Shown in pieces: positions 1-6,763 of a DNA stretch of 7,966 bases (position 1 is its first letter; each line of letters opens with the position of its first letter). This stretch comes from Candidatus Eiseniibacteriota bacterium (GTDB taxonomy: Bacteria; JAFGKV01): contig JALOPK010000145.1 in NCBI GenBank assembly GCA_025453925.1, positions 1 to 7,966 of the forward strand, read 5' to 3'. Position numbers and translations under genes: made by a program. The notes beneath the pieces were generated by a model. The model had not been told where the DNA came from and did not search any database. It saw only the letters and a list, made by a program, of their open reading frames with translations.

Positions 1-1
1 G

Positions 2-1168
2 GAGTACCGCGCCCGCGTCGCGGCGAGTTGGGTGACAACGATACCCGTGTTTCGCAACGAGCTGATCCGCTTTGATCCTTCCGCGGTGGACACGGCCGCC
101 ATGGCTGCGGCTTTGAAGGCAGGCACGCTGGCCGACACCACTGCGGTGCTGCGTTTCTCTTCGGGAACGCTGCTCCTGCGAAAGGTTTTGCTCCCCACCC
201 TCGCCGAAGCCACGGTCTTCGCGGAGTTGGTGGAGGTCAGCAACGGCGACGCCTACGACCGGACCGGGTCTGTGTTCCTGGTGTCGGCGGGCCGGTCACC
301 CTCCTTCCTTGATGGACTCACAGGCGGCGTGGGGAGCCTGCCCGTGATCGAGGACCGAGAGGGCAGGACTTACCAGGGCATTTGCGCCACCGACGACTAT
401 GTGCCGCCGCTGGAACTCGTCCGATTCGTCACACCCTTCGGTGTCGGTTTCTACAATGAGCAAGTCAGGGTCAAGGGGATGGTGTGGGCAGACTCGGTCC
501 AGCATACGATGGACGTGACTGAGCTCCTCCCGGTCCTCCACGGTTCGGTGTGGATCGGGGTGTTCATTGGCACCTACGACACGGGAGGACACCGAGTGAG
601 CCTGAACATGCGGTACCATCCCACCAGCCGCGAGGTAACCGATGCACCCGCGCCCGACGGATGGCTGCAACCGGTATTCAACACCGTGAATGTGCTCGAG
701 ATGTCGGGACAGGAGTACGCGAGGATCTTCGCCCATGACTCGCTCACGGCGGAGTTCGACCTGCCGCCCGGCATAGGGAACATCCGGTTGCGCTACATCA
801 CGACAGGACACGGAGGGTGGGCGAACGGAGATGAGTTCAACCCGAAGAAGAACTCGGTCTTTCTCAACGGTCGCGAGGTCGGCAGCATCATCCCCTGGAG
901 AAGTGACTGTGCCTCCCACCGGCGATTCAACCCCGCTTCCGGAGACTTCTGGAACGGCGTCTCTTCATCCGATCTGAGCCGTTCAGGCTGGTGCCCCGGC
1001 TCGGCAGTCGAGCCGCTGACCATTCGGCTTCCTGATCTCGCGCCCGGGCGACATCGTCTCCAGGTGGCGATACCCATGGGCGCCCCCGAAGGTGACAGCT
1101 TCAGTGCCTGGAATGTCTCCGGCGTGCTCATCGGCGAGCCGATGCAGGCCCCTGGAAATGAGAGGTAG
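2..1168 (+). CDS. Peptide-N-glycosidase F-like protein, 5'-partial
   Basis: The frame is open to the left edge, so the true start and any signal peptide probably lie outside. The GTG at 32 has no convincing ribosome site; residues below are numbered from it. The family (PNGase F, two jelly-roll domains) hydrolyses the bond between asparagine and N-glycans, usually outside the cytoplasm. By eye the protein aligns with Elizabethkingia PNGase F along its length. YDRTGSVF (75-82) matches the strand with catalytic Asp60, giving D76. RFVTPFGVG (131-139) matches RFITPYWVG. GDEFN (266-270) places E268 at catalytic Glu206. SRSGWCPG (316-323) matches DRAGWCPG, and C293/C321 correspond to the Cys231-Cys252 disulfide. 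The position of Glu118 appears to be G180, with D183 close by, and the Cys204-Cys208 pair is absent. Family assignment is firm from recalled sequence; activity is uncertain. It ends 6 bp before the MBL-fold gene, whose GAGG ribosome site lies in its last codons. Confidence 0.88.
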   Translation, partial: EYRARVAASWVTTIPVFRNELIRFDPSAVDTAAMAAALKAGTLADTTAVLRFSSGTLLLRKVLLPTLAEATVFAELVEVSNGDAYDRTGSVFLVSAGRSPSFLDGLTGGVGSLPVIEDREGRTYQGICATDDYVPPLELVRFVTPFGVGFYNEQVRVKGMVWADSVQHTMDVTELLPVLHGSVWIGVFIGTYDTGGHRVSLNMRYHPTSREVTDAPAPDGWLQPVFNTVNVLEMSGQEYARIFAHDSLTAEFDLPPGIGNIRLRYITTGHGGWANGDEFNPKKNSVFLNGREVGSIIPWRSDCASHRRFNPASGDFWNGVSSSDLSRSGWCPGSAVEPLTIRLPDLAPGRHRLQVAIPMGAPEGDSFSAWNVSGVLIGEPMQAPGNER

Positions 1169-1174
1169 ACTCGA

Positions 1175-2485
1175 TTGGCCTGTCAAAATCCCAAGGGTCC
1201 GGTGCGTCGGCCGTCCGTAGCAAGGTCTGCTTCAGGGGCGAGACCGGCCCTGCGCGCCCTCACGCTTGCGGCGGGCGTTCTCGGTGGCACTGCGTCCGTG
1301 TTCGGCGATTCAGGCGACCAGGGAATCGCACCGGTCTCCTACACGGTGACTCGATTGAGCAGCAGGGTGATCGTCCTGGATTGCCTGGATGTCAATGTGA
1401 CCGCGATCGCGACGGACTCGGGCCTGGTGGTGATCGACACCAACCGGTCTCCCGGTATCATGGAGTTCCTCCGCGGCGTGATCGAGCACGAGTTCGGGCG
1501 AGCCGACTTCGCCTACGTGATCAATACTCACGGCGATCCGGACCACGCTTCGGGGAATCGGGCCTTTCCCTCCACCCCCCTGATCGCTCATCACGACTAT
1601 GCGGCATTCGTCCTCCACGCCAAGGCGTCAACTGTCCACAACGAATGGGTGCTCAGGTGCCGCCTGGACGAGGCACGGAGGAGATGCCTTGCCGTGGACC
1701 CAGGAAGCCCAGAAGAGCAGGAACTCCGAGCTCGGATCGCAAAGCTGGAGTTGCTTGGCGCGGATGCCGCCGACAGGCAGGTTCCGATGGTGCCAACGGT
1801 CACCTTCGCGGACAGTCTGCGGATGGATCTGGGGGACCTCACGCTGGAGCTTTGTTTCTGCGGGAACGCCCACACGAACCACGATATCATCGTGTACGTT
1901 CCCGAGGAGAAGCTTCTCCTGGTCGGGGATCTGATCAATTCCCCTCAGATTGCCGGATTCTCGATCAACGCCATGGCGGACGTGCCGAGGCTCGTGCATC
2001 AGCTGGAGGGGGTACTCCATCGTCAATCCGGGCTGGAGACGGTGGTACCTGGGCATGGAGCAACACTTTCTCGGGCCGACCTTTCGACCTTCTGCCGGTC
2101 GGTCGCGGAGCGATTCGGAATGCTCGAAACCGAGAACTCCGCCGCCCGCCTGATGGAGCAGACCATCACGACGGAGGGGATCGCCGCTGCGCTGAATCGG
2201 CTCCTCGTGACTGCCCTCAGCGGTCAACAGACGTCCTATTGGTCCGAGGAGGAGTTCGGCACGCTCGGCGCGCGACTGATGCGCAGGGGGATGGTCGACG
2301 AAGCAGTGGGCGTCTTGCGGGTGGCCGTTGATGCCCTCCCCCAATCGGCTTTCCTGCACGACTGCCTCGGGGATGCGTGCCTGGAACAGGACGACACGGA
2401 CGCTGCTGCGGAGGCGTACGAGGCATCATTGGCCCTGATGCCTCAGAACCGGCATGCCCAGGAGATGCTCTCCATCCTCCGGTAG
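1175..2485 (+). CDS. Exported metallo-beta-lactamase-fold hydrolase with TPR-like C-terminus
   Basis: Residues 1-27 are basic and 28-44 hydrophobic (ALTLAAGVLGG...), a Sec-type signal, so the enzyme probably acts in the periplasm. The MBL fold spans about 55-300. The metal motif is THGDPDH (118-124), an HxDxDH variant in which Asp121 replaces the usual second His. Later ligands are H233 in NAHTNHD, D252 in LLVGDL and H294 in VPGHG, so a binuclear site is plausible. An insert at about 150-205 (charged, helical looking) separates the first motif from the H233 motif. Residues 365-434 read as roughly two TPR-like helical pairs (MVDEAVGVLRVAVDALP; DTDAAAEAYEASLALMP). Substrate cannot be read; lactonase, phosphodiesterase or sulfatase-like activities are all possible. 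The TTG start is supported by GAGG nine bases upstream (1162-1165). A GTG at 1202 preceded by AAGGG would give a 427-residue protein with a more normal signal peptide and is a real alternative. It lies 6 bp after the PNGase-like gene, so co-expression is likely. Confidence 0.88.
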   Translation: MACQNPKGPVRRPSVARSASGARPALRALTLAAGVLGGTASVFGDSGDQGIAPVSYTVTRLSSRVIVLDCLDVNVTAIATDSGLVVIDTNRSPGIMEFLRGVIEHEFGRADFAYVINTHGDPDHASGNRAFPSTPLIAHHDYAAFVLHAKASTVHNEWVLRCRLDEARRRCLAVDPGSPEEQELRARIAKLELLGADAADRQVPMVPTVTFADSLRMDLGDLTLELCFCGNAHTNHDIIVYVPEEKLLLVGDLINSPQIAGFSINAMADVPRLVHQLEGVLHRQSGLETVVPGHGATLSRADLSTFCRSVAERFGMLETENSAARLMEQTITTEGIAAALNRLLVTALSGQQTSYWSEEEFGTLGARLMRRGMVDEAVGVLRVAVDALPQSAFLHDCLGDACLEQDDTDAAAEAYEASLALMPQNRHAQEMLSILR

Positions 2486-2491
2486 ATGCGC

Positions 2492-2522
2492 ACGGGGTGC
2501 GCCGGGACCGGTCGCACCCCGT
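2492..2522. terminator. Hairpin between convergent genes, likely bidirectional terminator
   Basis: ACGGGGTGCG (2492-2501) and CGCACCCCGT (2513-2522) are perfect 10-bp inverted arms around an 11-base loop, which itself can pair CCG with CGG. The hairpin starts 7 bp after the MBL stop codon and lies 31 bp beyond the stop of the convergent minus-strand gene. No long T tract follows on either strand (only GTTAA on the plus side), so termination may be weak or Rho-assisted. The position between two converging stops is the main support. Confidence 0.72.
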
Positions 2523-2552
2523 TAAGCAGGGGAATCAGAGCACTCGGTCAGA

Positions 2553-3434
2553 CTACGGGCAGGCGACCGGGTAGCTTCTCAGCCCCAGGCCGTAGAACTC
2601 TGTCTTTCCGTACTTGCCGTCGCCGAGATACTGCTGGGTAAAGGAGATATCATTCGCCCTGCAGGAACCGTCGACGTTCTTCTTCAACACGACGTGGGTG
2701 TTGATCTCCCGCCGGACGATGGTATTGAACACATCGCGGATGATGCGCCACTCAGGCTCGATGATCACGACCTTCACCGGGTACTCGTTGGTCCAACCCT
2801 GGCCTTTGACCGCCTGGATCATCTGCTCTTCGAGTCCCGAATCACTCATCCGCGCCTCTGGCAGCGAACCGAGCGCCGCCTTCACGGAGCCCGATTTCTT
2901 CAAGGTGAAGCCGCCTTCCGCGACCTTGGTTTCGCATTTGGTCGGGCCACCCCAGAACTCGATCATGACCACATGGTCGCCGTCGGGCAATGCCTTCACC
3001 ATGTCCATCCACTTCGCGGGCACGCCGAGATTCTGCCGATCACCCTCGTCGCCCGGGATGAGGCTCAAGGTTACCTGAACGGTCGTCCATGATGATGACT
3101 CGAACCACTGCTCGTTGATGACGCCCTTCGATTCGCCATCGATCACCACCTTGACGCGGTAGTTGCTCCCAGCGTTCTCACACGTTCCACCGTTCTCCTC
3201 CGCGCCCAGCCGCACGAGCGACTTGGGCAGGTAGACGCGGCCATAGATCGGATCACCGGCCTCGAATTCGCTCGCGAGCGGAATCTGATCCTGCGCATCC
3301 TTCGTGATGCGCTGCTTCGCCCAAATGATCTTGCCGACATTGGCCTTGTGGCGCTCGCCGGTGAAGCCCTGATCCTGAGCCCAGGCAAGGCCAACGACGA
3401 GTGCCATCACCATCGAAACCACCGCGATTCTCAT
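2553..3434 (-). CDS. Exported four-cysteine protein of unknown family
   Basis: I do not recognise the family. The 293-residue protein starts with a textbook Sec signal: MRIAVV, a hydrophobic core (SMVMALVVGLAWA) and a probable cut after AWA (residue 19) or Q20. The mature part looks like two domains. About 25-180 is beta-rich with a GDPIYGRVYLP strand, KVVIDG, a tryptophan-bearing VTLSLIPGDE strand and DGDHVVMIEFWGG. About 185-293 alternates helix and strand: EEQMIQAVKGQGW, then VKVVIIEPEWRIIRDVFNTIVRR, then a C-terminal YGKTEFYGLG. Cysteines are C85, C167, C258 and C292, an even number that could form two disulfides after export. No catalytic motif is evident. The ATG at 3434 was chosen over the GTG at 3446 because GGAGG sits five bases before it and the signal peptide begins there. 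It lies 162 bp downstream of the MutL-like gene and has its own promoter candidate, so it may be expressed separately. Confidence 0.85.
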   Translation of the reverse strand: MRIAVVSMVMALVVGLAWAQDQGFTGERHKANVGKIIWAKQRITKDAQDQIPLASEFEAGDPIYGRVYLPKSLVRLGAEENGGTCENAGSNYRVKVVIDGESKGVINEQWFESSSWTTVQVTLSLIPGDEGDRQNLGVPAKWMDMVKALPDGDHVVMIEFWGGPTKCETKVAEGGFTLKKSGSVKAALGSLPEARMSDSGLEEQMIQAVKGQGWTNEYPVKVVIIEPEWRIIRDVFNTIVRREINTHVVLKKNVDGSCRANDISFTQQYLGDGKYGKTEFYGLGLRSYPVACP

Positions 3435-3439
3435 ACGCA

Positions 3440-3444
3440 CCTCC
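3440..3444 (-). promoter_or_regulatory. Shine-Dalgarno site fixing the start at 3434
   Basis: GGAGG on the minus strand with a five-base spacer (TGCGT) to the ATG at 3434-3432. It lies inside the codons of the longer GTG-started frame, which argues against that start. Confidence 0.8.
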
Positions 3445-3500
3445 ACACGACAAGGGCGATGGGGCAGGTCTCACACACGGAGACGACGAAAGACGAATCG

Positions 3501-3528
3501 ATGATGGGCGCCGCATGCGACCTGTCAA
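3501..3528 (-). promoter_or_regulatory. Candidate sigma-70-type promoter for the exported four-cysteine protein
   Basis: Minus strand: TTGACA (3528-3523), a perfect -35 consensus, then 16 bases, then CATCAT (3506-3501), which matches TATAAT at four of six positions. It would give a leader of about 60 bases before the ATG at 3434. The perfect -35 in GC-rich DNA is notable, but the -10 is only fair. It would allow the gene to be transcribed independently of the MutL-like gene upstream. Confidence 0.5.
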
Positions 3529-3596
3529 GGCCCCGCATAATCGTCGACGCGGCGACCTCCCGCCTGGAGCCTGGGCGAGGGTCCCGAGGAGACTGA

Positions 3597-6398
3597 TCAG
3601 AGGGGAGGAGAATCGGGAATCAGGAGGCGTGGGCGCCGCACGCCGACGCGGAGGCTTGTCGCGCCGCTGATGGAGGCGACTCGCCCCTCGTTGGCAACCA
3701 GAACGGCCCAGAGGTCATCGGCCATCGGCATGTTCCCGAACCCCCCTGTCACCATGACCGGGAACGGAGGCGAGAGATCGCAGATGTCCTGAAGGTGCGC
3801 GCCGCCGGCGACCAAAGCCCTGACCGGAGCGTGAATTGCGGCTTCGAGGTCTTCCCGCGTCGCTGTCCGCCGGATCTCGACGGCGTCTGCCCGGTGGCGG
3901 TTGACTGCAAGCATCCCGGCGGCCTCACCGCCGGAGCCCCAGAACCCGATGATCTCGGTGCATATGGCGGCGACCACGCAGCCGCGGTCGGTGACTTCCT
4001 CCACGAGACCGCCGATCCAGGCGGCCACTTCCAATTCCTCCTGAAGAGGCTCTATGTGGATGATTCCGTACGTCGTGTTGATCTCCTTGACGGTTCCCCG
4101 GACCGGAGCGGTACTCTGACGGAACGTGCCGGGCCGCAACACCGCCGCGACCGTCTGCCCCCTCTCCACGTGCTGGCCGACGCGGACCTTGACGTATGGC
4201 GCGATCTGCCCCGGCCGGAGGCAGAGATCCTGCGCCACCGTTGCAGTGCCGAGTCGGCCAGCCAGCTCGGGCGGCTCGCGCACCACCAGTGTGCCGGAAG
4301 GAAGCAGTCGTTCGAGCGTGCCGCCTACGGGGGAGAGGTATCGTTTCGTGCGCAAAGGCCCGAGTTGGAGGCGCGCGATCTCGTCCTGTTCGGTGATGTC
4401 TTCACCCATGCGCCTGACCAGGCACCCCGGCACCTGCGCGGGGGGGATGCCCAGGGACCGCGCGACATCCAGAAAGAACGGCCTGCGGAAGACCCTGCGG
4501 CTGCGCGCCACCAACGTGGAGGGGGAGACCTCCTCGCCTTGTCGCACGAGCACGTCGCCGGGGACCGCCAATTCCCTCCGTTCCCGCGCCAGTCCATGGC
4601 CCAGGGTTCCGACCGGCGCGAGGGACTCCCGGCGCTCCGGCACGGGCACGGGCTCGTCGACGAGAATGAAGGCCGAGCGTTTTGGACCGCCGGGAGGACA
4701 CGGGGAGATGCAATCCGTGTCCCGGGCGTCGACGATGAGTCCCACGGCCGGTCGGTCTACGGTGAATTGCTGACCGAGCGCCGCACCACCTGCGCGCATG
4801 GTGAGCGCCGCCTGTTCGTCATCGCGTACCCCAACCAGCGCGAGTCTGCCCCAGGGGATGGTCTCCTGCACCGTCCTGCCACGGCTGGTCGTCCCCTTGA
4901 CATGAATCCCCGAGCCGACGGAGAACCCCCCGCGTTCTCTCCCCACGGTAGTACCGAGGGGCACCAACGCGAGCTCATTGAAGAGCCTGAGAGCGAGCGC
5001 AGGCGCCTGCTCCACCAACGCGCCGAGATGAGGGAACATGAAGGCGCTGTCCACCGCCAGGCGAATGGGTGCGCGCGGACGCAACGCGTTGACCAGAATC
5101 ATGGCAGCCACGTCGCGCCGGGAGTGGGACAGGATTCCGCCGCTGCCCACCAGCACGTCGTAGTCCGAGAGATCGAACTCGTCGACCCGAGTCCGTTTCC
5201 GATCCCTGGACCCACTCAGCACCGTGCGGAGGGAGAACTCTTCAGCATCCCGGCTCAGCGCGTCGCCCCGTCTTAGCGCGAGATGTGCTCGAACCGCCTC
5301 CCGGATAGCCCCGGCAGCCAGCGCCCACTCGACCTCCATGTCGCGACCCGTGCGCGGCAGGCCTGTCGGGTTGCCGTGCTTGTTGCCGATCCGGTCGACA
5401 AGCTCTTCCGTGCCGAAGCCGGGCGCGAAGGCTCGCAGGGTGGACACCCCCGCGCTTCGCATCACATTGAGGGCACTGTAGCTCATGCCGAGGTTGGCGC
5501 TCACGGTGCGGAATGCGGTGCGCTCGCTTACCGTGAACACGTCGGTAGTGGCGCCGCCGATATCGATGGCGAGCATCCGCTGGCCATGATCTCCCGCGGC
5601 ATGCTGCAGGATCTTCATGAACGCCGCGGGCGTGGGCAGAACGCGCCCGCTCACCAGTTCGAGGAGCCGGGGGTACCCGGGCGCGTGGGCCATTACGTGG
5701 TGCATGAACAGTGAATGGATGGCTTCCCGCGCGGGTTCCAGATTCTCCCTGGTGCTGGAGGGACGGATGTTGGGAACCAGATGGAAGAGGTAGTGATCTC
5801 CCATGGTCTGCTGCACCAGGCCGGCGGCCTCGGCATTGCCCGCGAAGATCACGGGTATCGGGACGCCGGCCCCGTGCTTCGGCGCCAGGCCCGCTTCCCG
5901 GAGGAGCTCGGCGAGGAACACCGGGCCGCTCAGCGCGTCACCGTCGAAGCCTCCGGCCAGGAGCACGATATCCGGGCGAGTCTGACGAAGGGCCTCGATC
6001 TTCTCATAGGCGGTGCGGCCATCGTCCATGGCGAGCACATCAAGCACGATGGCGCCGGCCCCCAGAGCAACCCGCTCGGCGCTCGCGCTCGTCACCTGTT
6101 TCACCAACCCCGTCACCACCATGGCGAGCCCGCCCCCCGCCGACGACGTGGAGAGGTAGGGGACGACAGGCCGGCCGTCTTCGAGCAGGCGCATCCCCGC
6201 GGACTGCTCCAGTGCCCCAAAGGCCTGCAGCACACCGACGATCACGTCTTCATGGGGGTGTTCCACCGTGGTGGGAGCCTCAGCCCGATGCACCCGCCAG
6301 GTCTGACCGTCACGCCTGAACAGGAGCGCCTTGGTTGTCGTACTCCCGATATCGGTTATACAGAAGAGCGAAGGATCGGCGGGAAGAGGGACCTGCAT
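3597..6398 (-). CDS. MutL/GlmL-family ASKHA ATPase with long C-terminal extension
   Basis: Members of this family are encoded beside adenosylcobalamin mutases and aminomutases (glutamate, ornithine, lysine types) and are thought to be cytoplasmic ATP-dependent chaperones or reactivators of them. The N-terminal half shows the ASKHA ATPase signatures: phosphate-1 DIGSTTTK (16-23), LLAGGFDGD (146-154), phosphate-2 DIGGATTD (279-286) and an adenosine-type GSGGILSHS (418-426). That half, about 1-485, is the length of classical MutL/GlmL. About 450 more residues follow, with two barrel-sandwich-like motif pairs (612-709 and 735-784), a glycine-rich IIGFWGSGGEAAGML (816-830) and a conserved-looking tail, TGGFGNMPMADD (884-895) and SGATSLRVGVRRP (911-923). 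The start at 6398 was chosen because the ATPase fold begins 15 residues later and AAGGAA lies about 11 bases upstream. The frame stays open for 96 more codons upstream, but these are Arg/Pro-rich and unlike a protein. No mutase partner lies in the window. Cofactor and partner specificity cannot be read. Confidence 0.87.
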   Translation of the reverse strand: MQVPLPADPSLFCITDIGSTTTKALLFRRDGQTWRVHRAEAPTTVEHPHEDVIVGVLQAFGALEQSAGMRLLEDGRPVVPYLSTSSAGGGLAMVVTGLVKQVTSASAERVALGAGAIVLDVLAMDDGRTAYEKIEALRQTRPDIVLLAGGFDGDALSGPVFLAELLREAGLAPKHGAGVPIPVIFAGNAEAAGLVQQTMGDHYLFHLVPNIRPSSTRENLEPAREAIHSLFMHHVMAHAPGYPRLLELVSGRVLPTPAAFMKILQHAAGDHGQRMLAIDIGGATTDVFTVSERTAFRTVSANLGMSYSALNVMRSAGVSTLRAFAPGFGTEELVDRIGNKHGNPTGLPRTGRDMEVEWALAAGAIREAVRAHLALRRGDALSRDAEEFSLRTVLSGSRDRKRTRVDEFDLSDYDVLVGSGGILSHSRRDVAAMILVNALRPRAPIRLAVDSAFMFPHLGALVEQAPALALRLFNELALVPLGTTVGRERGGFSVGSGIHVKGTTSRGRTVQETIPWGRLALVGVRDDEQAALTMRAGGAALGQQFTVDRPAVGLIVDARDTDCISPCPPGGPKRSAFILVDEPVPVPERRESLAPVGTLGHGLARERRELAVPGDVLVRQGEEVSPSTLVARSRRVFRRPFFLDVARSLGIPPAQVPGCLVRRMGEDITEQDEIARLQLGPLRTKRYLSPVGGTLERLLPSGTLVVREPPELAGRLGTATVAQDLCLRPGQIAPYVKVRVGQHVERGQTVAAVLRPGTFRQSTAPVRGTVKEINTTYGIIHIEPLQEELEVAAWIGGLVEEVTDRGCVVAAICTEIIGFWGSGGEAAGMLAVNRHRADAVEIRRTATREDLEAAIHAPVRALVAGGAHLQDICDLSPPFPVMVTGGFGNMPMADDLWAVLVANEGRVASISGATSLRVGVRRPRLLIPDSPPL

Positions 6399-6583
6399 GT
6401 ACCGAGTTCTTCCTTTCACCACGCGGGACGGCCGGCGCCGACCAACGTAGCCTTGATGATGCCGGACGTCCAGCCCGGGTTGCACGTGGCGCCCCGGCAG
6501 TGGCCCGCGCGGCTTCGATATCCGTTGCCGGTCTCTGCGGCCCCCTTTCCTTCGTGGCCGAGGCGATCGACGGCGCGCGCACC

Positions 6584-6619
6584 ATGGCCCGCGGGGTTCG
6601 CACGACTCCCGCGGGCCAT
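6584..6619. repeat. Perfect 12-bp inverted repeat with a palindrome in each arm
   Basis: ATGGCCCGCGGG (6584-6595) and CCCGCGGGCCAT (6608-6619) are exact reverse complements around a 12-base spacer. Each arm also contains the self-complementary octamer CCCGCGGG (6588-6595 and 6608-6615), with centres 20 bp apart, close to two helical turns. It lies 24 bp before the -35 candidate of the rightward gene and 186 bp upstream of the ATPase start. It could be a paired operator for a dimeric regulator or a hairpin in a transcript. No T tract follows, so a simple intrinsic terminator is less likely. Confidence 0.7.
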
Positions 6620-6643
6620 CGGGGCAGGCAGGCCAGGATGGGT

Positions 6644-6677
6644 TTGACTTGGCGATCTCTTGCCGGTACGGTATGCT
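6644..6677 (+). promoter_or_regulatory. Candidate promoter for the beta-propeller gene
   Basis: Two overlapping sigma-70-like readings exist: TTGACT (6644-6649), 17 bases, TACGGT (6667-6672); and TTGGCG (6649-6654), 17 bases, TATGCT (6672-6677). Each pair matches consensus only partly (five plus three, and four plus four). The leader would be about 80 bases. The call rests on position and spacing; which pair is used, if either, is open. Confidence 0.4.
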
Positions 6678-6753
6678 GCGCGGCACTCGGTCGATGGTTC
6701 TGTCCGTTCGTTCGATGAACAGGGCTTCCGGGTCGCCCCCGATACCCGATCAT

Positions 6754-6758
6754 GGAGG
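6754..6758 (+). promoter_or_regulatory. Shine-Dalgarno site fixing the start at 6764
   Basis: GGAGG followed by a five-base spacer (AAGCG) and ATG at 6764. The site overlaps the second codon of an earlier in-frame ATG at 6752, making that upstream ATG an unlikely start. Confidence 0.8.
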
Positions 6759-6763
6759 AAGCG

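Larger units (their letters stand above)
6399..6763. other. Divergent intergenic region
   Basis: This 365-bp GC-rich stretch separates the ATPase gene (leftward) from the propeller gene (rightward). It holds the double-palindrome inverted repeat (6584-6619), a promoter candidate for the rightward gene, and on the minus strand a weak one for the ATPase gene: TGGACG (6472-6467), 17 bases, TACGTT (6449-6444). Open frames cross it on both strands, but their translations are Arg/Pro/Ala-rich without motifs, and I regard it as non-coding. No RNA gene is apparent. Confidence 0.6.

Noticed and set aside
1381-2331. 316-codon plus-strand frame inside the MBL-fold gene
   Set aside because: An out-of-frame shadow: Arg/Gly-rich, while the overlapping frame carries the THGDPDH, GDL and PGHG motifs.
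3557-3580. Possible terminator hairpin after the ATPase gene (CCTC..GCC / GGC.GAGG)
   Set aside because: The stem has a two-base bulge and no U tract follows on the minus strand, so it is too weak to call.
3795-5276. 493-codon open frame on the plus strand opposite the MutL-like ATPase
   Set aside because: Its translation is rich in Arg, Pro, Gly and His without motifs, and it is antisense to a frame with clear ATPase signatures. It is a by-product of GC-rich codon use.
5715-6647. 310-codon plus-strand open frame opposite the ATPase N-terminus
   Set aside because: It overlaps the DIGSTTTK and DIGGATTD coding region in antisense and has a low-complexity, His/Arg-rich translation.
6649-6664. 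Sigma-54-like TTGGC...TTGC sequence
   Set aside because: GG and GC are separated by nine bases instead of the required ten, and the -24 element lacks the usual CAC part.
6399-6686. 96-codon N-terminal extension of the MutL-like ATPase
   Set aside because: The extension is Arg/Pro-rich, and the ATPase fold starts 15 residues after the ATG at 6398, which has its own ribosome site.
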